Positions 1 through 9,924 of a stretch of DNA of 64,000 nt are shown here, one piece after another. Below the pieces are notes generated by a model. That model did not search any database. It was not told where the DNA came from and saw only the letters and a list, made by a program, of their open reading frames with translations. Location of the stretch: NCBI RefSeq assembly GCF_004120195.1, contig NZ_SCHN01000020.1:36453-100452 (forward strand), written 5' to 3'. The stretch comes from Enterovibrio baiacu (GTDB taxonomy: Bacteria; Pseudomonadota; Gammaproteobacteria; Enterobacterales; Vibrionaceae). Both the position numbers and the translations under genes were made by a program. How positions within the stretch are numbered: position 1 is the first letter of the stretch; each line of letters begins with the position of its first letter.

Positions 1-2663
1 GTATGGGTAACATTCGTGAGCAACACGTTCAGAAGAAAGAAATCCCGGTTGGCGCGAAGCTTATCGTGCTGGGCGGCCCTGCGATGAATATCGGCCTTGG
101 CGGCGGCGCAGCCTCGTCAATGGCGTCTGGTCAGTCAGCAGAAGATCTTGATTTCGCATCAGTACAGCGTGAAAACCCAGAAATGGAGCGCCGCTGTCAG
201 GAAGTGATCGACCGTTGTTGGCAGTTGGGTGAAAGCAACCCTATCGCCTTTATTCACGATGTGGGCGCGGGCGGTATTTCTAACGCATTGCCTGAATTGG
301 TTGATGACGGTGAGCGTGGCGGTAAATTCCAGCTACGCGATGTACCGAACGACGAGCCGGGCATGAGCCCGCTAGAAATTTGGTGTAACGAATCTCAAGA
401 ACGTTATGTGATGGCCGTTGCGCCAGAAAACATGGCCGTGTTCGATGCGATCTGTAAACGCGAACGCGCACCCTATGCTGTGGTGGGTGAAGCGACAGAA
501 GAGCGTCATTTGACCCTTGAAGATGCGCATTTTGACGATACACCAATCGACATGCCGCTAGACGTGTTGCTGGGCAAACCACCGAAAATGCACCGCGACG
601 TGCAAACTCAGAAAGTGGAAGGCAAAGCGATCGACCGTACAGGAATCTCGGTGGAAGACGCGTCACTTCGCGTATTGCGTTTGCCTTCTGTGGCAGAGAA
701 AACCTTCCTTATCACCATCGGTGACCGCACGGTAACGGGCCTCGTTGCACGCGACCAAATGGTTGGCCCATGGCAGGTACCTGTGGCGAACTGTGCGGTA
801 ACGGCTGCGAGCTATGACACCTACCACGGCGAAGCCATGTCGATGGGTGAGCGTACGCCAGTTGCGCTGCTTGATTTCGCCGCGTCGGCGCGTTTGGCTG
901 TGGCTGAGTCACTGACCAACATCGCGTGTTCTGACATTGGTGACCTGAAACGCATCAACCTTTCAGCGAACTGGATGGCTGCAGCGGGTCACCCGGGTGA
1001 AGATGCCGGTCTTTATGAAGCCGTGAAAGCGATCGGTGAAGAGTTGTGTCCAGCACTTGATTTGACGATTCCAGTGGGCAAAGACTCGATGTCGATGAAA
1101 ACCCGTTGGGAGCAAGACGGCGAGCAGAAAGAAAACACATCACCGCTTTCTTTGGTGATCACGGCATTTGGCCGTGTTGAAGATGTTCGTAAAACCGTCA
1201 CGCCTCAGCTTCGCACGGATAAAGGCGAGAGCGCATTGGTACTGGTCGACCTAGGTCAAGGCCAAAACCGCCTCGGCGCAACCGCACTGGCGCAGGTTTA
1301 CAAGCAATTGGGTGACAAGCCTGCGGATGTTGATAGCCCTGAATTACTGAAAGGCTTCTTCAATGCTATGCAAACCTTGGTACGTGACGAGAAGCTTCTG
1401 GCTTACCACGACCGTGGTGACGGTGGTCTTTATGTGACCTTGGCTGAAATGGCGTTTGCGGGTCACGTTGGCCTGGACGTCGATATCAATACCTTGTCTG
1501 CGACGGGCGAGTGTGATGATGAATTGGCAGCACTGTTCAACGAAGAGTTGGGTGCGGTTATTCAAGTTCGTACTGAAGACTTGGACGCGGTGCAATCGAC
1601 CTTGGCGTCTCATGGTCTAGAAGCATGTAGCCACGTGATTGGTACGCTGAGCGATGAAGATACGGTTCGCATTTGGAACGGTGACGAATTGGTGCTGGAA
1701 CAAAACCGCACTGAACTCCGCACCATCTGGGCGGAAACGACCCATAAAATGCAAGCAATGCGTGACAACCCAAGCTGTGCAGACCAAGAGTTTGCGGCGA
1801 AGAAAGATGTCACTGACCCAGGCTTGAGCGCAGCGTTGTCGTTCGACGTTCAAGAAGACGTGGCTGCACCGTTCATCGCAACAGGTGCGCGTCCTCAAAT
1901 GGCGATTTTGCGAGAGCAAGGCGTGAACTCGCACGTTGAAATGGCAGCGGCATTTGACCGTGCTGGTTTTGACGCGAAAGACGTTCACATGAGTGATGTC
2001 TTGAGCGGCAATGTCACGCTAGAAGGCTTCAATGGTCTTGTCGCCTGTGGCGGCTTCTCTTACGGCGACGTATTGGGTGCGGGCGAAGGTTGGGCGAAAT
2101 CCATCCTGTTTAATGACATGGCGCGTGATCAGTTCGAGCGTTTCTTCCACCGCGGCGATTCATTTGCGCTGGGTGTGTGCAACGGTTGTCAGATGTTGTC
2201 GAACCTTCATGACCTGATCCCAGGCGCGGATTTATGGCCACGCTTCGTACGCAACGAATCTGAGCGTTTTGAAGCGCGTTTCAGCTTGGTAGAAGTGCAA
2301 GAAAACCCATCCCTGTTCCTTGGTGGCATGGCGGGTTCTCGCATGCCTATCGCGGTTTCTCACGGTGAAGGCCGTGTGGAAGTGCGCAATGCTGAACATC
2401 TTGCTGCGATTGAGCAGTCTGGTACTGTGGCGCTGCGTTACTTGGATAACTTCGGCAAAGTGACCGAAAACTACCCTTCTAACCCGAACGGCTCGCCAAA
2501 CGGCATCACAGGCCTCACGACCACCGACGGTCGCGTGACCATCATGATGCCGCACCCTGAGCGTGTGTTCCGTACCGTGGCGAACTCATGGCACCCAGAC
2601 AGCTGGGGCGAAGACAGCCCATGGATGCGTATGTTCCGCAATGCGCGTGTAACGCTGGGATAA
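1..2663 (+). CDS. purL: Phosphoribosylformylglycinamidine synthase, 5' truncated by window edge
   Basis: PurL (FGAR amidotransferase) converts FGAR, ATP and glutamine to FGAM in step four of purine synthesis in the cytosol. The frame is open from the window edge; 886 residues are readable from the first in-window Met, and as the family enzyme is about 1,295 residues, roughly 410 N-terminal residues lie outside. Visible are the AIRS-like synthetase halves (for example [11 protein letters not shown] and [10 protein letters not shown]) and a C-terminal class I glutaminase domain with nucleophile Cys in ALGVCNGCQ (readable residue 726) and the HPE pair in [10 protein letters not shown] near the end. 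The stop is followed by a strong hairpin terminator, so this is the end of its transcript. Identity is seen directly from the motifs and long collinear similarity; the real start is not in view. Confidence 0.97.
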   Translation, partial: MGNIREQHVQKKEIPVGAKLIVLGGPAMNIGLGGGAASSMASGQSAEDLDFASVQRENPEMERRCQEVIDRCWQLGESNPIAFIHDVGAGGISNALPELVDDGERGGKFQLRDVPNDEPGMSPLEIWCNESQERYVMAVAPENMAVFDAICKRERAPYAVVGEATEERHLTLEDAHFDDTPIDMPLDVLLGKPPKMHRDVQTQKVEGKAIDRTGISVEDASLRVLRLPSVAEKTFLITIGDRTVTGLVARDQMVGPWQVPVANCAVTAASYDTYHGEAMSMGERTPVALLDFAASARLAVAESLTNIACSDIGDLKRINLSANWMAAAGHPGEDAGLYEAVKAIGEELCPALDLTIPVGKDSMSMKTRWEQDGEQKENTSPLSLVITAFGRVEDVRKTVTPQLRTDKGESALVLVDLGQGQNRLGATALAQVYKQLGDKPADVDSPELLKGFFNAMQTLVRDEKLLAYHDRGDGGLYVTLAEMAFAGHVGLDVDINTLSATGECDDELAALFNEELGAVIQVRTEDLDAVQSTLASHGLEACSHVIGTLSDEDTVRIWNGDELVLEQNRTELRTIWAETTHKMQAMRDNPSCADQEFAAKKDVTDPGLSAALSFDVQEDVAAPFIATGARPQMAILREQGVNSHVEMAAAFDRAGFDAKDVHMSDVLSGNVTLEGFNGLVACGGFSYGDVLGAGEGWAKSILFNDMARDQFERFFHRGDSFALGVCNGCQMLSNLHDLIPGADLWPRFVRNESERFEARFSLVEVQENPSLFLGGMAGSRMPIAVSHGEGRVEVRNAEHLAAIEQSGTVALRYLDNFGKVTENYPSNPNGSPNGITGLTTTDGRVTIMMPHPERVFRTVANSWHPDSWGEDSPWMRMFRNARVTLG

Positions 2664-2695
2664 TTGGATGAAGGAATCGCCAAATTTGTGACACA

Positions 2696-2723
2696 AACCG
2701 CTGCCCACGGGTGGCGGTTTTTT
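2696..2723 (+). terminator. Rho-independent terminator after purL
   Basis: ACCGC pairs with GCGGT, extended by a CCC/GGG inner stem with two wobble pairs, followed by a run of six T. It lies about 35 bases after the purL stop and before the acetyltransferase ribosome binding site. Confidence 0.8.
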
Positions 2724-2785
2724 ATCTCATTGCATGCGGTAAGGGCGAAAAGGTATATTCCGATGGCAATGGAGGAGAGATGCAA

Positions 2786-3223
2786 ATGGACAGTGCAATC
2801 AGTTTTACACTCATTCCCACGGGGCAAGTCTCATCTGAGCTGTTGACCCGTTTCCCCGCTTTATCTCAACTGGATGAGATGTCTTCCGATCAAGAAGTGC
2901 CCGTGTTGGTGGCAGAAAAGGAAGGTGCGCCGGTCGCTGTGGCTGTGCTTTCGCACGCCAAGCGTCATAACGGCATCATGGTGGAAAACGCCACGTTAAC
3001 CCTGCTAGAAGTGGATCAATCTTCACGATTACAGGGTATCGGTAAAATCTTGTTAAATGCGTTAGAAGCGTATGCCGCAACCATTACACATGAACTCAAA
3101 GTGGACTGTGGTGCGGTAATTGGGCGGAAGCCAATGCAGTCATTATTGACGAATTCAGGCTACCAACCGCCGTTTGCAAGCGGCGATGCGAAGCCGACCC
3201 AATGGAAAAAATCTCTGATTTGA
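2786..3223 (+). CDS. GNAT family N-acetyltransferase
   Basis: A 145-residue protein of the GNAT fold, expected to move an acetyl group from acetyl-CoA to an unknown amine. The acetyl-CoA loop is seen as SRLQGIGKILLNALEAY, matching the Q/R-x-x-G-x-G/A signature, preceded by a beta-strand segment NATLTLLEVDQS. I chose the ATG at 2786 because GGAGGAG at 2771-2777 sits eight bases upstream; the alternative ATG at 2780 is too close to it, and a longer frame from 2711 runs through the purL terminator. It is a single gene between the purL terminator and glnB. The substrate cannot be told from sequence. Confidence 0.85.
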   Translation: MDSAISFTLIPTGQVSSELLTRFPALSQLDEMSSDQEVPVLVAEKEGAPVAVAVLSHAKRHNGIMVENATLTLLEVDQSSRLQGIGKILLNALEAYAATITHELKVDCGAVIGRKPMQSLLTNSGYQPPFASGDAKPTQWKKSLI

Positions 3224-3303
3224 GCCGATACGATGCACGAATGTGAGAGTGAAAGCTGCGCGCTATCCCTCACCTCGGGTTACAATTAACGTCATAGCGT
3301 TAA

Positions 3304-3705
<402 letters not shown>

Positions 3706-3726
3706 CCGCCATCCACAGATATGTCG

Positions 3727-3753
3727 AAGGCCTCCCACTGGGAGGCCTTCTTG
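3727..3753 (+). terminator. Rho-independent terminator after glnB
   Basis: Perfect 10-bp stem AAGGCCTCCC / GGGAGGCCTT with a three-base loop, followed by CTTGTTTC. It separates glnB from the convergent YitT-family gene; the T-rich tail is only on the plus strand side. Confidence 0.85.
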
Positions 3754-3789
3754 TTTCAAACGACTGCTTTTGGTTGGTTGCAACCGTAT

Positions 3790-4395
3790 TCAATAACACA
3801 CCACGTAACGATCTGGACGATGGTTCATGGTAAGTACAAGGTTCAGGACAAATGCACCCATCGCCGAGCACGCCAATAGCCAAGGTGAGACGAAGAAAAA
3901 CGAGGCGAGAAGAATTGATAAATCGATTCCCATCTGAACATTACCCGCGCGCACGCCAAACCTTTCCTGACAAAACAGCGCAAGCACGTTGAAGCCGCCC
4001 AAGCTGGCGTTGTGACGGAAAATCATCAGCATGCCAACACCCATCAGCAATCCACCAATCAACGCGCAATACACGGGTGATAGCCAATCCACGCTAAACA
4101 CATGGCCAATGTTGTCCGTGATAATGGAAACCATGGCGCCGGCAAACACGCTTCTTAGCGCAAACTGGCGCCCAAAGCGTTTCCACGCCATGACATAGAA
4201 AGGCAGGTTAAACAGGAAATACAGAGTACCAAACGACAGATCCACAAACTGATTGAGCAAAAGTGCCAGTCCTGTCGTACCGCCTGTAAGAAGGCCAGCC
4301 TGTTGAAGAAAGAACACGCCCTGTGCCACGATAAATGTACCCGACAAAATGGCGATCAAGTCTTCGAGGGACGTGTGTCTAGGGGTTAAGTTCAA
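3790..4395 (-). CDS. YitT/DUF161 family inner membrane protein
   Basis: A 201-residue hydrophobic protein with about six predicted membrane segments and the YitT-type signature GGTTGLALLL near residue 40 and a second glycine-rich GVGMLMIFRHNASLGGFNVLAL near 115-135. The family is a widespread group of integral membrane proteins whose transport substrate is not established. The start is a TTG codon at 4395; GGGAG six bases upstream on the minus strand supports it and no ATG lies nearby in frame. It stands alone, convergent with glnB and divergent from glyA. Family assignment is confident; function is unknown. Confidence 0.8.
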   Translation of the reverse strand: MNLTPRHTSLEDLIAILSGTFIVAQGVFFLQQAGLLTGGTTGLALLLNQFVDLSFGTLYFLFNLPFYVMAWKRFGRQFALRSVFAGAMVSIITDNIGHVFSVDWLSPVYCALIGGLLMGVGMLMIFRHNASLGGFNVLALFCQERFGVRAGNVQMGIDLSILLASFFFVSPWLLACSAMGAFVLNLVLTMNHRPDRYVVCY

Positions 4396-4632
4396 AAGGT
4401 TCTCCCAAAATGGTGTTGCTTCGCAAATTTGTCGTTTTTAAAGGAAAAAATGACGTTGCTAACGAGCCAGTAAAACAAAAAGTGGGAAATCTTAATGACT
4501 CAGGAAAACATTGAAAAGATGTGCCTGAAAGACGGCGAACAGCCTGTGTCATAAATGCGTTACACACTGTAAAGGAAAACGGTTTACACATCCGGTTGAA
4601 TAGCGGTTTCATGCCGCTTTGCGCTTGATGGG

Positions 4633-4645
4633 TGAATTGAATTCA
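4633..4645 (+). promoter_or_regulatory. MetR-type operator upstream of glyA
   Basis: TGAATTGAATTCA matches the MetR consensus TGAA-N5-TTCA exactly. E. coli glyA is activated by MetR through such sites. A poorer second copy, TGAA-N5-ACCA, follows about 20 bases later, consistent with paired MetR sites. The match is seen; binding is inferred. Confidence 0.6.
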
Positions 4646-4751
4646 TGGTTAGAATGAAAAATGACCATGTTCGGCAACGCAAAAAAAATGTGATTGCTAC
4701 TACCTGTTGCGCAACAAATTTTGTAGAATCGCACCAGTTAGGAAAACCGTG

Positions 4752-4767
4752 ACGAAAACGTTTGCGT
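4752..4767 (+). promoter_or_regulatory. PurR-type operator upstream of glyA
   Basis: ACGAAAACGTTTGCGT differs at one position from the ideal palindrome ACGCAAACGTTTGCGT. glyA is a known PurR target in E. coli. The site lies 150 bases before the chosen start and just downstream of the candidate -10 TAGAAT, a position suited to repression. Confidence 0.75.
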
Positions 4768-4824
4768 CCGCATGGATACTGGTGTTTTAGAATCGGTAAA
4801 AACCCACTTATTCTGAGGTTACAA

Positions 4825-4873
4825 CCAGGTTGACTAAATCACTTGTCTCTATCGAGTTATTTAGCCAACTTGG
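4825..4873 (+). promoter_or_regulatory. Long leader hairpin before glyA
   Basis: CCAGGTTGACTAAAT (4825-4839) pairs with ATTTAGCCAACTTGG (4859-4873): 15 positions with one mismatch and one G-U pair around a 19-base loop. It ends 44 bases before the glyA ATG and has no T-run, so it is not a terminator. It may control mRNA stability or translation. Confidence 0.45.
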
Positions 4874-4917
4874 TTAAACACGTTAGCCTAGGGAACAATC
4901 TGAGTCAGGAGATACAG

Positions 4918-6168
4918 ATGCTAAAGCGTGACATGAATATCGCTGATTACGATCCAGAGCTTTTTACTGCGATCCAGGAAGAAACTGCACGTCAAGAAGA
5001 GCACATTGAGCTCATCGCGTCAGAAAACTACACCAGCCCTCGCGTTATGGAAGCGCAAGGTTCCCAGCTAACCAACAAATACGCGGAAGGCTACCCAGGC
5101 AAGCGCTACTACGGCGGTTGTGAGTACGTTGATAAAGCAGAAGCACTTGCGATTGACCGTGCTTGTGCGTTGTTTGGCGCAGAATACGCAAACGTACAGC
5201 CACACTCAGGCTCTCAAGCAAACAGTGCGGTTTACATGGCACTGTTGAACCCAGGCGACACGGTACTAGGCATGAGCTTGGCACATGGCGGTCACTTGAC
5301 GCACGGTTCACCAGTAAACTTCTCGGGTAAGCACTACAACGTGATTCCTTACGGTATCGACGAAGCGGGTCAAATCAACTACGACGAAATGGAAGCGCTA
5401 GCGCTTGAGCACAAACCAAAGATGATCATCGGTGGTTTTTCTGCTTACTCTCAAATCGTTGATTGGGCACGTATGCGTGAAATCGCTGACAAAGCGGGCG
5501 CGTACTTGTTTGTTGATATGGCACACGTTGCGGGTCTGATTGCAGCGGGTGTATACCCAACGCCAATCCCACATGCGCACATTGTGACCACAACCACGCA
5601 CAAAACCTTGGCAGGTCCACGTGGCGGTTTGATCCTTTCAAACGCTGGCGAAGACATGTACAAGAAGCTGAATTCAGCAGTATTCCCTGGCGGTCAAGGC
5701 GGTCCTTTGATGCACGTTATCGCGGCAAAAGCGGTAGCATTCAAAGAAGCGATGGAGCCGGAATTCAAAGCTTACCAGCAGCGCGTTGTTGATAACGCAA
5801 AAGCCATGGTTGCTCAGTTCCAAGAGCGCGGTTACAAAATCGTCTCTAACAGCACTGAAAACCACTTGTTCTTGGTTGACCTGATCGACAAGAACATCAC
5901 AGGTAAAGAAGCGGATGCAGCACTGGGTGCGGCAAACATCACTGTGAACAAAAACAGTGTGCCAAATGACCCACGCAGCCCATTCGTTACATCTGGTATC
6001 CGTGTTGGTTCTCCTGCTATTACACGTCGTGGTTTTACCCAAGATGATGCGAAAGAGCTGGCTAACTGGATGTGTGACGTATTGGACAACATCGAAAACC
6101 AAGATGTTATCGATGCGACCAAAGCCAAAGTGCTTGAAATCTGTAAGCGTCTGCCTGTTTACGCGTAA
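4918..6168 (+). CDS. glyA: Serine hydroxymethyltransferase
   Basis: GlyA interconverts serine and glycine with tetrahydrofolate, giving 5,10-methylene-THF; it is a PLP enzyme of the cytosol. The 416-residue product begins [12 protein letters not shown], has the conserved [14 protein letters not shown] and [15 protein letters not shown] blocks, and the PLP lysine is Lys229 in [12 protein letters not shown], the same number as in E. coli. I chose the ATG at 4918, preceded by CAGGAGA, over an in-frame codon at 4843 because the latter would start inside the leader hairpin and add 25 residues unknown in the family. Upstream MetR-like and PurR-like sites suggest control by methionine/homocysteine and purine status. 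A hairpin terminator follows. Confidence 0.97.
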   Translation: MLKRDMNIADYDPELFTAIQEETARQEEHIELIASENYTSPRVMEAQGSQLTNKYAEGYPGKRYYGGCEYVDKAEALAIDRACALFGAEYANVQPHSGSQANSAVYMALLNPGDTVLGMSLAHGGHLTHGSPVNFSGKHYNVIPYGIDEAGQINYDEMEALALEHKPKMIIGGFSAYSQIVDWARMREIADKAGAYLFVDMAHVAGLIAAGVYPTPIPHAHIVTTTTHKTLAGPRGGLILSNAGEDMYKKLNSAVFPGGQGGPLMHVIAAKAVAFKEAMEPEFKAYQQRVVDNAKAMVAQFQERGYKIVSNSTENHLFLVDLIDKNITGKEADAALGAANITVNKNSVPNDPRSPFVTSGIRVGSPAITRRGFTQDDAKELANWMCDVLDNIENQDVIDATKAKVLEICKRLPVYA

Positions 6169-6184
6169 GCCGCAAATTGACGAT

Positions 6185-6210
6185 AAAAAGCACCTTCGGG
6201 TGCTTTTTTT
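6185..6210 (+). terminator. Rho-independent terminator after glyA
   Basis: AAAAAGCACC, loop TTCG, GGTGCTTTTT with seven T in total. The UUCG tetraloop makes this an unusually stable hairpin. Confidence 0.9.
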
Positions 6211-6299
6211 GGCTCTAAATTCACCACTTTCGTCATTCTACCCACTTACCCTTTAGGTTAAATCGGTTACACTGTTCTTCAATTATTGAAGGAGGCGAG

Positions 6300-6749
6300 A
6301 TGCACTGTCCATTCTGTGGTGCAAATGACACCAAAGTGATCGATTCACGACTTGTGGCTGATGGCCACCAGGTGCGTCGTCGTCGCCAGTGTTTAGCGTG
6401 TAGCGAACGTTATACCACGTTTGAAACTGCCGAACTGGTGATGCCGCGTATCATCAAAACTAATGGCAACCGAGATCCGTTCAACGAAGATAAAATGCGT
6501 GGCGGTATTCAGCGAGCGTTGGAAAAACGTCCTGTCAGTGCTGACGATATCGAGAAAGCCATCAACACCATCAAATCCACCATTCGTGCAACGGGTGAAC
6601 GCGAAGTGTCGTCTACCTTGGTGGGGAACCTCGTGATGGATGCACTAAAAGAGCTCGATAAGGTGGCTTATATTCGCTTCGCGTCCGTATATCATAGCTT
6701 TGAAGATATTCGTGATTTTGGCGAAGAGATAGCTCGCCTAGAAAAATAA
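6300..6749 (+). CDS. nrdR: Transcriptional repressor NrdR
   Basis: NrdR represses ribonucleotide reductase genes in response to (d)ATP. The 149-residue protein has an N-terminal zinc ribbon with Cys3, Cys6, Cys31 and Cys34 (MHCPFCGA ... [14 protein letters not shown]) and an ATP-cone domain from about residue 49 to 139 ([18 protein letters not shown]). The start has GGAGG six bases upstream. It begins a nrdR-ribD-ribE-ribBA cluster with only eight bases before ribD, an order common in gamma-proteobacteria. No nrd genes or NrdR boxes were seen in this window. Confidence 0.97.
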   Translation: MHCPFCGANDTKVIDSRLVADGHQVRRRRQCLACSERYTTFETAELVMPRIIKTNGNRDPFNEDKMRGGIQRALEKRPVSADDIEKAINTIKSTIRATGEREVSSTLVGNLVMDALKELDKVAYIRFASVYHSFEDIRDFGEEIARLEK

Positions 6750-6757
6750 GCGGATCC

Positions 6758-7870
6758 ATGTTTTCTATTTTTGATTCAGAAATGATGCAGCGCGCGATCG
6801 ATTTGGCGCAGCGCGGCATTTACACCACGGCACCAAATCCGAACGTTGGTTGTGTGATCACTCAAGGTGATGACATCGTTGGCGAAGGCTTCCATTTTCG
6901 TGCTGGTGAACCTCATGCAGAAGTTCACGCTTTGCGTGAAGCGGGCGAGCGTGCATTAGGCGCAACAGCTTATGTCACGCTGGAGCCTTGTTCCCACCAT
7001 GGCCGAACGCCACCTTGTGCCGACGCACTGATCAACGCCAACGTTAGCCGCGTTGTCTGTGCCATGGTGGATCCCAATCCGAAAGTGGCAGGTCAGGGCA
7101 TACAGCGAATGCGCGATGCAGGTATTCAAGTTGATGTGGGCTTAATGCAACCGCAGGCTGAGGCATTGAATCCTGGTTTCATCAAAATGATGAAAACCGG
7201 CGTCCCGTTTGTTCAGTTGAAGCTCGCCGCGAGCCTTGATGGTCGCACGGCGCTGGCCAATGGCAAAAGCCAATGGATCACTGGGCCTGAAGCGCGCAGT
7301 GATGTCCAAGGCTTCCGTGCTGTTGCGGGTGCGATCTTATCAACCAGCCAGACGGTGCATGATGACAACCCATCGCTGAATGTGCGCTGGGCACAACTGC
7401 CTCAAGAGGTAAAAGCGCACTACGATGAGGCGACCTTACGTCAGCCTATTCGTGTGATATTTGATTCAAATGGCACTGTTTCTCCGACATCGCATATGTT
7501 TTCGCTCGACGGGGCCATCGTCATTGTTACTGCGAACGCCTCGCTGTCTTTCGAACAAGAGAACGTTGATGTCGTTGTGGTGCCAAAGTGCGCGAAAGGC
7601 ATCGATCTGAACGCGGCATTGCGTGCATTGGCGAGTAAAGGCATTAACCACATTTGGGTTGAAGCGGGGGCAACGCTCGCGGGCAGCCTGCTTGCTGAAA
7701 ACCTTGTTGATGAGTTGATTGTTTATCAAGCCCCCAAGTTAATGGGATCGGACAGCCGCGCCTTGGTGAATCTTGAAGGGATCGTCTCCATGGAACATGT
7801 CCCGACCTATTCTTTGACGGACGTTTGCCAAATAGGCAACGACATTCGTCTGCGATTACACAAGCAGTAA
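6758..7870 (+). CDS. ribD: Bifunctional riboflavin deaminase/reductase RibD
   Basis: RibD deaminates the pyrimidine product of GTP cyclohydrolase II and then reduces the ribosyl side chain, the second and third steps of riboflavin synthesis. The 370-residue protein has an N-terminal zinc deaminase domain (His53-Ala-Glu55, then PCSHHGRTPPC giving Cys78 and Cys87) and a C-terminal DHFR-like reductase domain from about residue 148 (FVQLKLAASLDGRTAL) that ends normally. Length matches the family. It follows nrdR closely and precedes ribE by 18 bases, so it is probably co-transcribed. The ATG at 6758 has no strong ribosome binding site and may be translationally coupled to nrdR. Confidence 0.96.
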   Translation: MFSIFDSEMMQRAIDLAQRGIYTTAPNPNVGCVITQGDDIVGEGFHFRAGEPHAEVHALREAGERALGATAYVTLEPCSHHGRTPPCADALINANVSRVVCAMVDPNPKVAGQGIQRMRDAGIQVDVGLMQPQAEALNPGFIKMMKTGVPFVQLKLAASLDGRTALANGKSQWITGPEARSDVQGFRAVAGAILSTSQTVHDDNPSLNVRWAQLPQEVKAHYDEATLRQPIRVIFDSNGTVSPTSHMFSLDGAIVIVTANASLSFEQENVDVVVVPKCAKGIDLNAALRALASKGINHIWVEAGATLAGSLLAENLVDELIVYQAPKLMGSDSRALVNLEGIVSMEHVPTYSLTDVCQIGNDIRLRLHKQ

Positions 7871-7888
7871 CACTCAAAGCGAAGAAGT

Positions 7889-8551
7889 ATGTTTACAGGA
7901 ATTATCGAAGCGGTTGGCCGTATTCAAAAGATTACGCCAAAAGGGACAGACATCGCCCTGACCGTTGAAAGCGGAAAACTGGACCTGTCAGATGTGAAAC
8001 TGGGTGACAGCATCGCCACCAACGGCGTGTGTTTGACCGTGGTGGAACTGACAGGCAATGGCTATGTTGCTGACCTTTCGATGGAAACATTGAAGCGTAC
8101 TGCGTTTGCGCACTATCAAGCTGGGCAAAAAGTGAACCTTGAAAAAGCGATGCTGCCAACCACGCGTTTTGGTGGTCACATGGTATCTGGCCATGTTGAT
8201 GGGTTAGCCACTGTGGTATCTCGCGAACAATCGGGACGTGCGATCGAGTTTTGGCTCGAAGCATCTGCAAGCTTGGCGAAATACCTCGCAGAGAAAGGTT
8301 CTGTCACCATTGATGGCATTAGTTTGACCATCAATGCCGTTGATGGCGCTCGCTTCAAGTTGACCATTGTGTCGCATACCGCACTGGAAACCACCATTGA
8401 AGATTTGAGTGTCGGCAAGCAAGTCAATCTCGAAGTGGATGTGATTGCTCGCTACTTGGAAAGATTGATGATGGGCGATCGCGCCGCGCAGCAAACAGGC
8501 GAAGGCGGATTGACCATGGCAAAACTCGCGGAGTCGGGTTTTCTTAAATAA
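7889..8551 (+). CDS. ribE: Riboflavin synthase alpha subunit
   Basis: This enzyme dismutates two molecules of 6,7-dimethyl-8-ribityllumazine to riboflavin and the pyrimidine intermediate; it is named ribC in some bacteria. The 220-residue protein shows the two tandem lumazine-binding barrels: MFTGIIEAVG with GVCLTVVEL in the first half, and HMVSGHVDGLA with GISLTINAVDG in the second. Length is normal. It sits between ribD and ribBA in the riboflavin cluster, and its partner RibH is encoded 1.4 kb downstream. Confidence 0.96.
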   Translation: MFTGIIEAVGRIQKITPKGTDIALTVESGKLDLSDVKLGDSIATNGVCLTVVELTGNGYVADLSMETLKRTAFAHYQAGQKVNLEKAMLPTTRFGGHMVSGHVDGLATVVSREQSGRAIEFWLEASASLAKYLAEKGSVTIDGISLTINAVDGARFKLTIVSHTALETTIEDLSVGKQVNLEVDVIARYLERLMMGDRAAQQTGEGGLTMAKLAESGFLK

Positions 8552-8599
8552 TGTAACCCTTGCCGTTTGGGCAAAGGCAGACGTAACAAGGAAAGAACA

Positions 8600-9709
8600 A
8601 TGGCCATAAGCAGCGCAGAAGAGATCATTGAAGATATTCGTCAGGGCAAGATGGTAATCCTGATGGATGATGAAGACCGCGAGAATGAAGGCGACCTAAT
8701 CATCGCGGCTGAAAAGGTTACCCCTGAAGCCATCAACTTTATGGCGATGTACGGTCGTGGCCTGATTTGCTTGACCATGACGAAAGATCGTTGCCAACGT
8801 CTTGGTCTGCCGCTGATGGTTAGCGACAACAATGCACAATTTTCCACTGCGTTTACTGTCTCTATTGAAGCAGCAACAGGCGTTACAACCGGTATTTCTG
8901 CTGCTGATCGTGCTCGCACCGTGGAAGCGGCTGTGGCCCCGAATGCGGTTGCGGCTGACTTAGTGCAACCGGGGCACATTTTCCCCTTGATGGCACAAGA
9001 CGGTGGTGTTCTGACGCGTGCTGGTCACACCGAAGCGGGTTGTGATTTGGCGCGTTTAGGCGGTTTTTCTCCGTCGGGTGTGATCGTTGAAATTCTCAAT
9101 GAAGACGGCACCATGGCGCGTCGTCCTGACTTAGAAAAATTTGGTGAGAAACACGACATCAAACTCGGTACCATTGCTGACTTGATTGAGTACCGTAACA
9201 ACCACGAAACCACCATTGAACGCGTTGCTGAGTGCAAGCTGCCAACCGATTTTGGCGAGTTCGACCTGATTACCTACCGAGACACCATCGACAATCAAGT
9301 GCACTATGCGCTGCGTAAAGGTGACGTGGATAACCAACCGACCATGGTGCGTGTCCATCTGCAAGATACTTTTACCGATGTGCTGCACTCTGACCGTTCG
9401 GCAGAGCGCAGTTGGTCATTGACGGACGCGATGAAGCGTATTAATGCGGAAGGCGGCGTGTTGGTTATCCTCGGTAAAGAAGAGTCGGCCGATGGCATCA
9501 TCGAAAAAGTGCGCAACTTTGAAGCGCAGGATAAGGGTGAGCGTCCAGCGTCCGCCAAATGGCAGGGGACAAGTCGCCGTGTGGGGGTTGGCTCGCAGAT
9601 TTTGGCCGATCTTGGCGTGACAGAAATGCGTTTGTTGTCATCGACATCAAAGCGTTATCACGCACTCTCTGGCTTTGGTTTGAAAGTGGTCGAGTACGTG
9701 TGCGACTAA
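8600..9709 (+). CDS. ribBA: 3,4-dihydroxy-2-butanone 4-phosphate synthase with degenerate GTP cyclohydrolase II domain
   Basis: The N-terminal half (about residues 1-205) is RibB, which makes the four-carbon precursor of lumazine from ribulose 5-phosphate; the acidic [12 protein letters not shown] loop and the [16 protein letters not shown] motif are intact. The C-terminal half resembles RibA (DLITYRDT...HYALRKG), but where active GTP cyclohydrolase II has the three zinc cysteines (SECLTGD...LRCDCG) this protein reads [19 protein letters not shown], with none of them. The second activity is therefore probably lost and a separate ribA is expected elsewhere. The ATG at 8600 follows AAGGAAAG; the product is 369 residues. 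Last gene before a terminator. Confidence 0.94.
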   Translation: MAISSAEEIIEDIRQGKMVILMDDEDRENEGDLIIAAEKVTPEAINFMAMYGRGLICLTMTKDRCQRLGLPLMVSDNNAQFSTAFTVSIEAATGVTTGISAADRARTVEAAVAPNAVAADLVQPGHIFPLMAQDGGVLTRAGHTEAGCDLARLGGFSPSGVIVEILNEDGTMARRPDLEKFGEKHDIKLGTIADLIEYRNNHETTIERVAECKLPTDFGEFDLITYRDTIDNQVHYALRKGDVDNQPTMVRVHLQDTFTDVLHSDRSAERSWSLTDAMKRINAEGGVLVILGKEESADGIIEKVRNFEAQDKGERPASAKWQGTSRRVGVGSQILADLGVTEMRLLSSTSKRYHALSGFGLKVVEYVCD

Positions 9710-9736
9710 ACTGAGTAAAGACATTTAACGATGAAA

Positions 9737-9758
9737 GCGCAGCACTCGCTGCGTTTTT
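9737..9758 (+). terminator. Rho-independent terminator after ribBA
   Basis: CGCAGC, loop ACTC, GCTGCG followed by six T. It closes the nrdR-ribD-ribE-ribBA transcript. Confidence 0.85.
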
Positions 9759-9762
9759 TGAT

Positions 9763-9811
9763 TTATACCCAAGTAACTTGAATCCAGTACCTTCAGGTTA
9801 CTTGGGTATAA
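9763..9811. repeat. Near-perfect 20-bp inverted repeat element
   Basis: TTATACCCAAGTAACTTGAA (9763-9782) and its reverse complement (9792-9811) differ at one base and flank a nine-base centre. It lies directly after the ribBA terminator, has no coding content, and looks like a dispersed palindromic repeat of the REP/BIME kind. No second copy was recognised in this window. Confidence 0.6.
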
Positions 9812-9872
9812 AGGGCGTAAACATACGCGCCATACATTGCGGGATAAGCGCTAGAAGCTTTGCAGAAAAGTG

Positions 9873-9881
9873 TGATAGAAT
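9873..9881 (+). promoter_or_regulatory. Extended -10 promoter for ribH-nusB
   Basis: TGA followed by TAGAAT (hexamer 9876-9881) fits the extended -10 form TGn-TATAAT with one mismatch. There is no good -35 hexamer at 16-18 bases. Transcription would start near 9888, giving a leader of about 37 bases before ribH. Confidence 0.45.
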
Positions 9882-9924
9882 CCCGCGGTTTCTCAATCCG
9901 GATAAATAAGTCACAGGAAGGCCC

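Larger units (their letters stand above)
4396..4917. other. 522-bp divergent control region between the YitT-family gene and glyA
   Basis: No gene is seen here. It carries an exact MetR-type box, a palindrome TGTTGCGCAACA at 4705-4716, a candidate -10 hexamer TAGAAT at 4724-4729, a PurR-type box and a leader hairpin, listed separately. All appear to serve glyA. Confidence 0.75.

Noticed and set aside
9812..9924. FMN riboswitch before ribH or ribBA
   Set aside because: The conserved FMN aptamer segments are not present upstream of any rib gene in this window.
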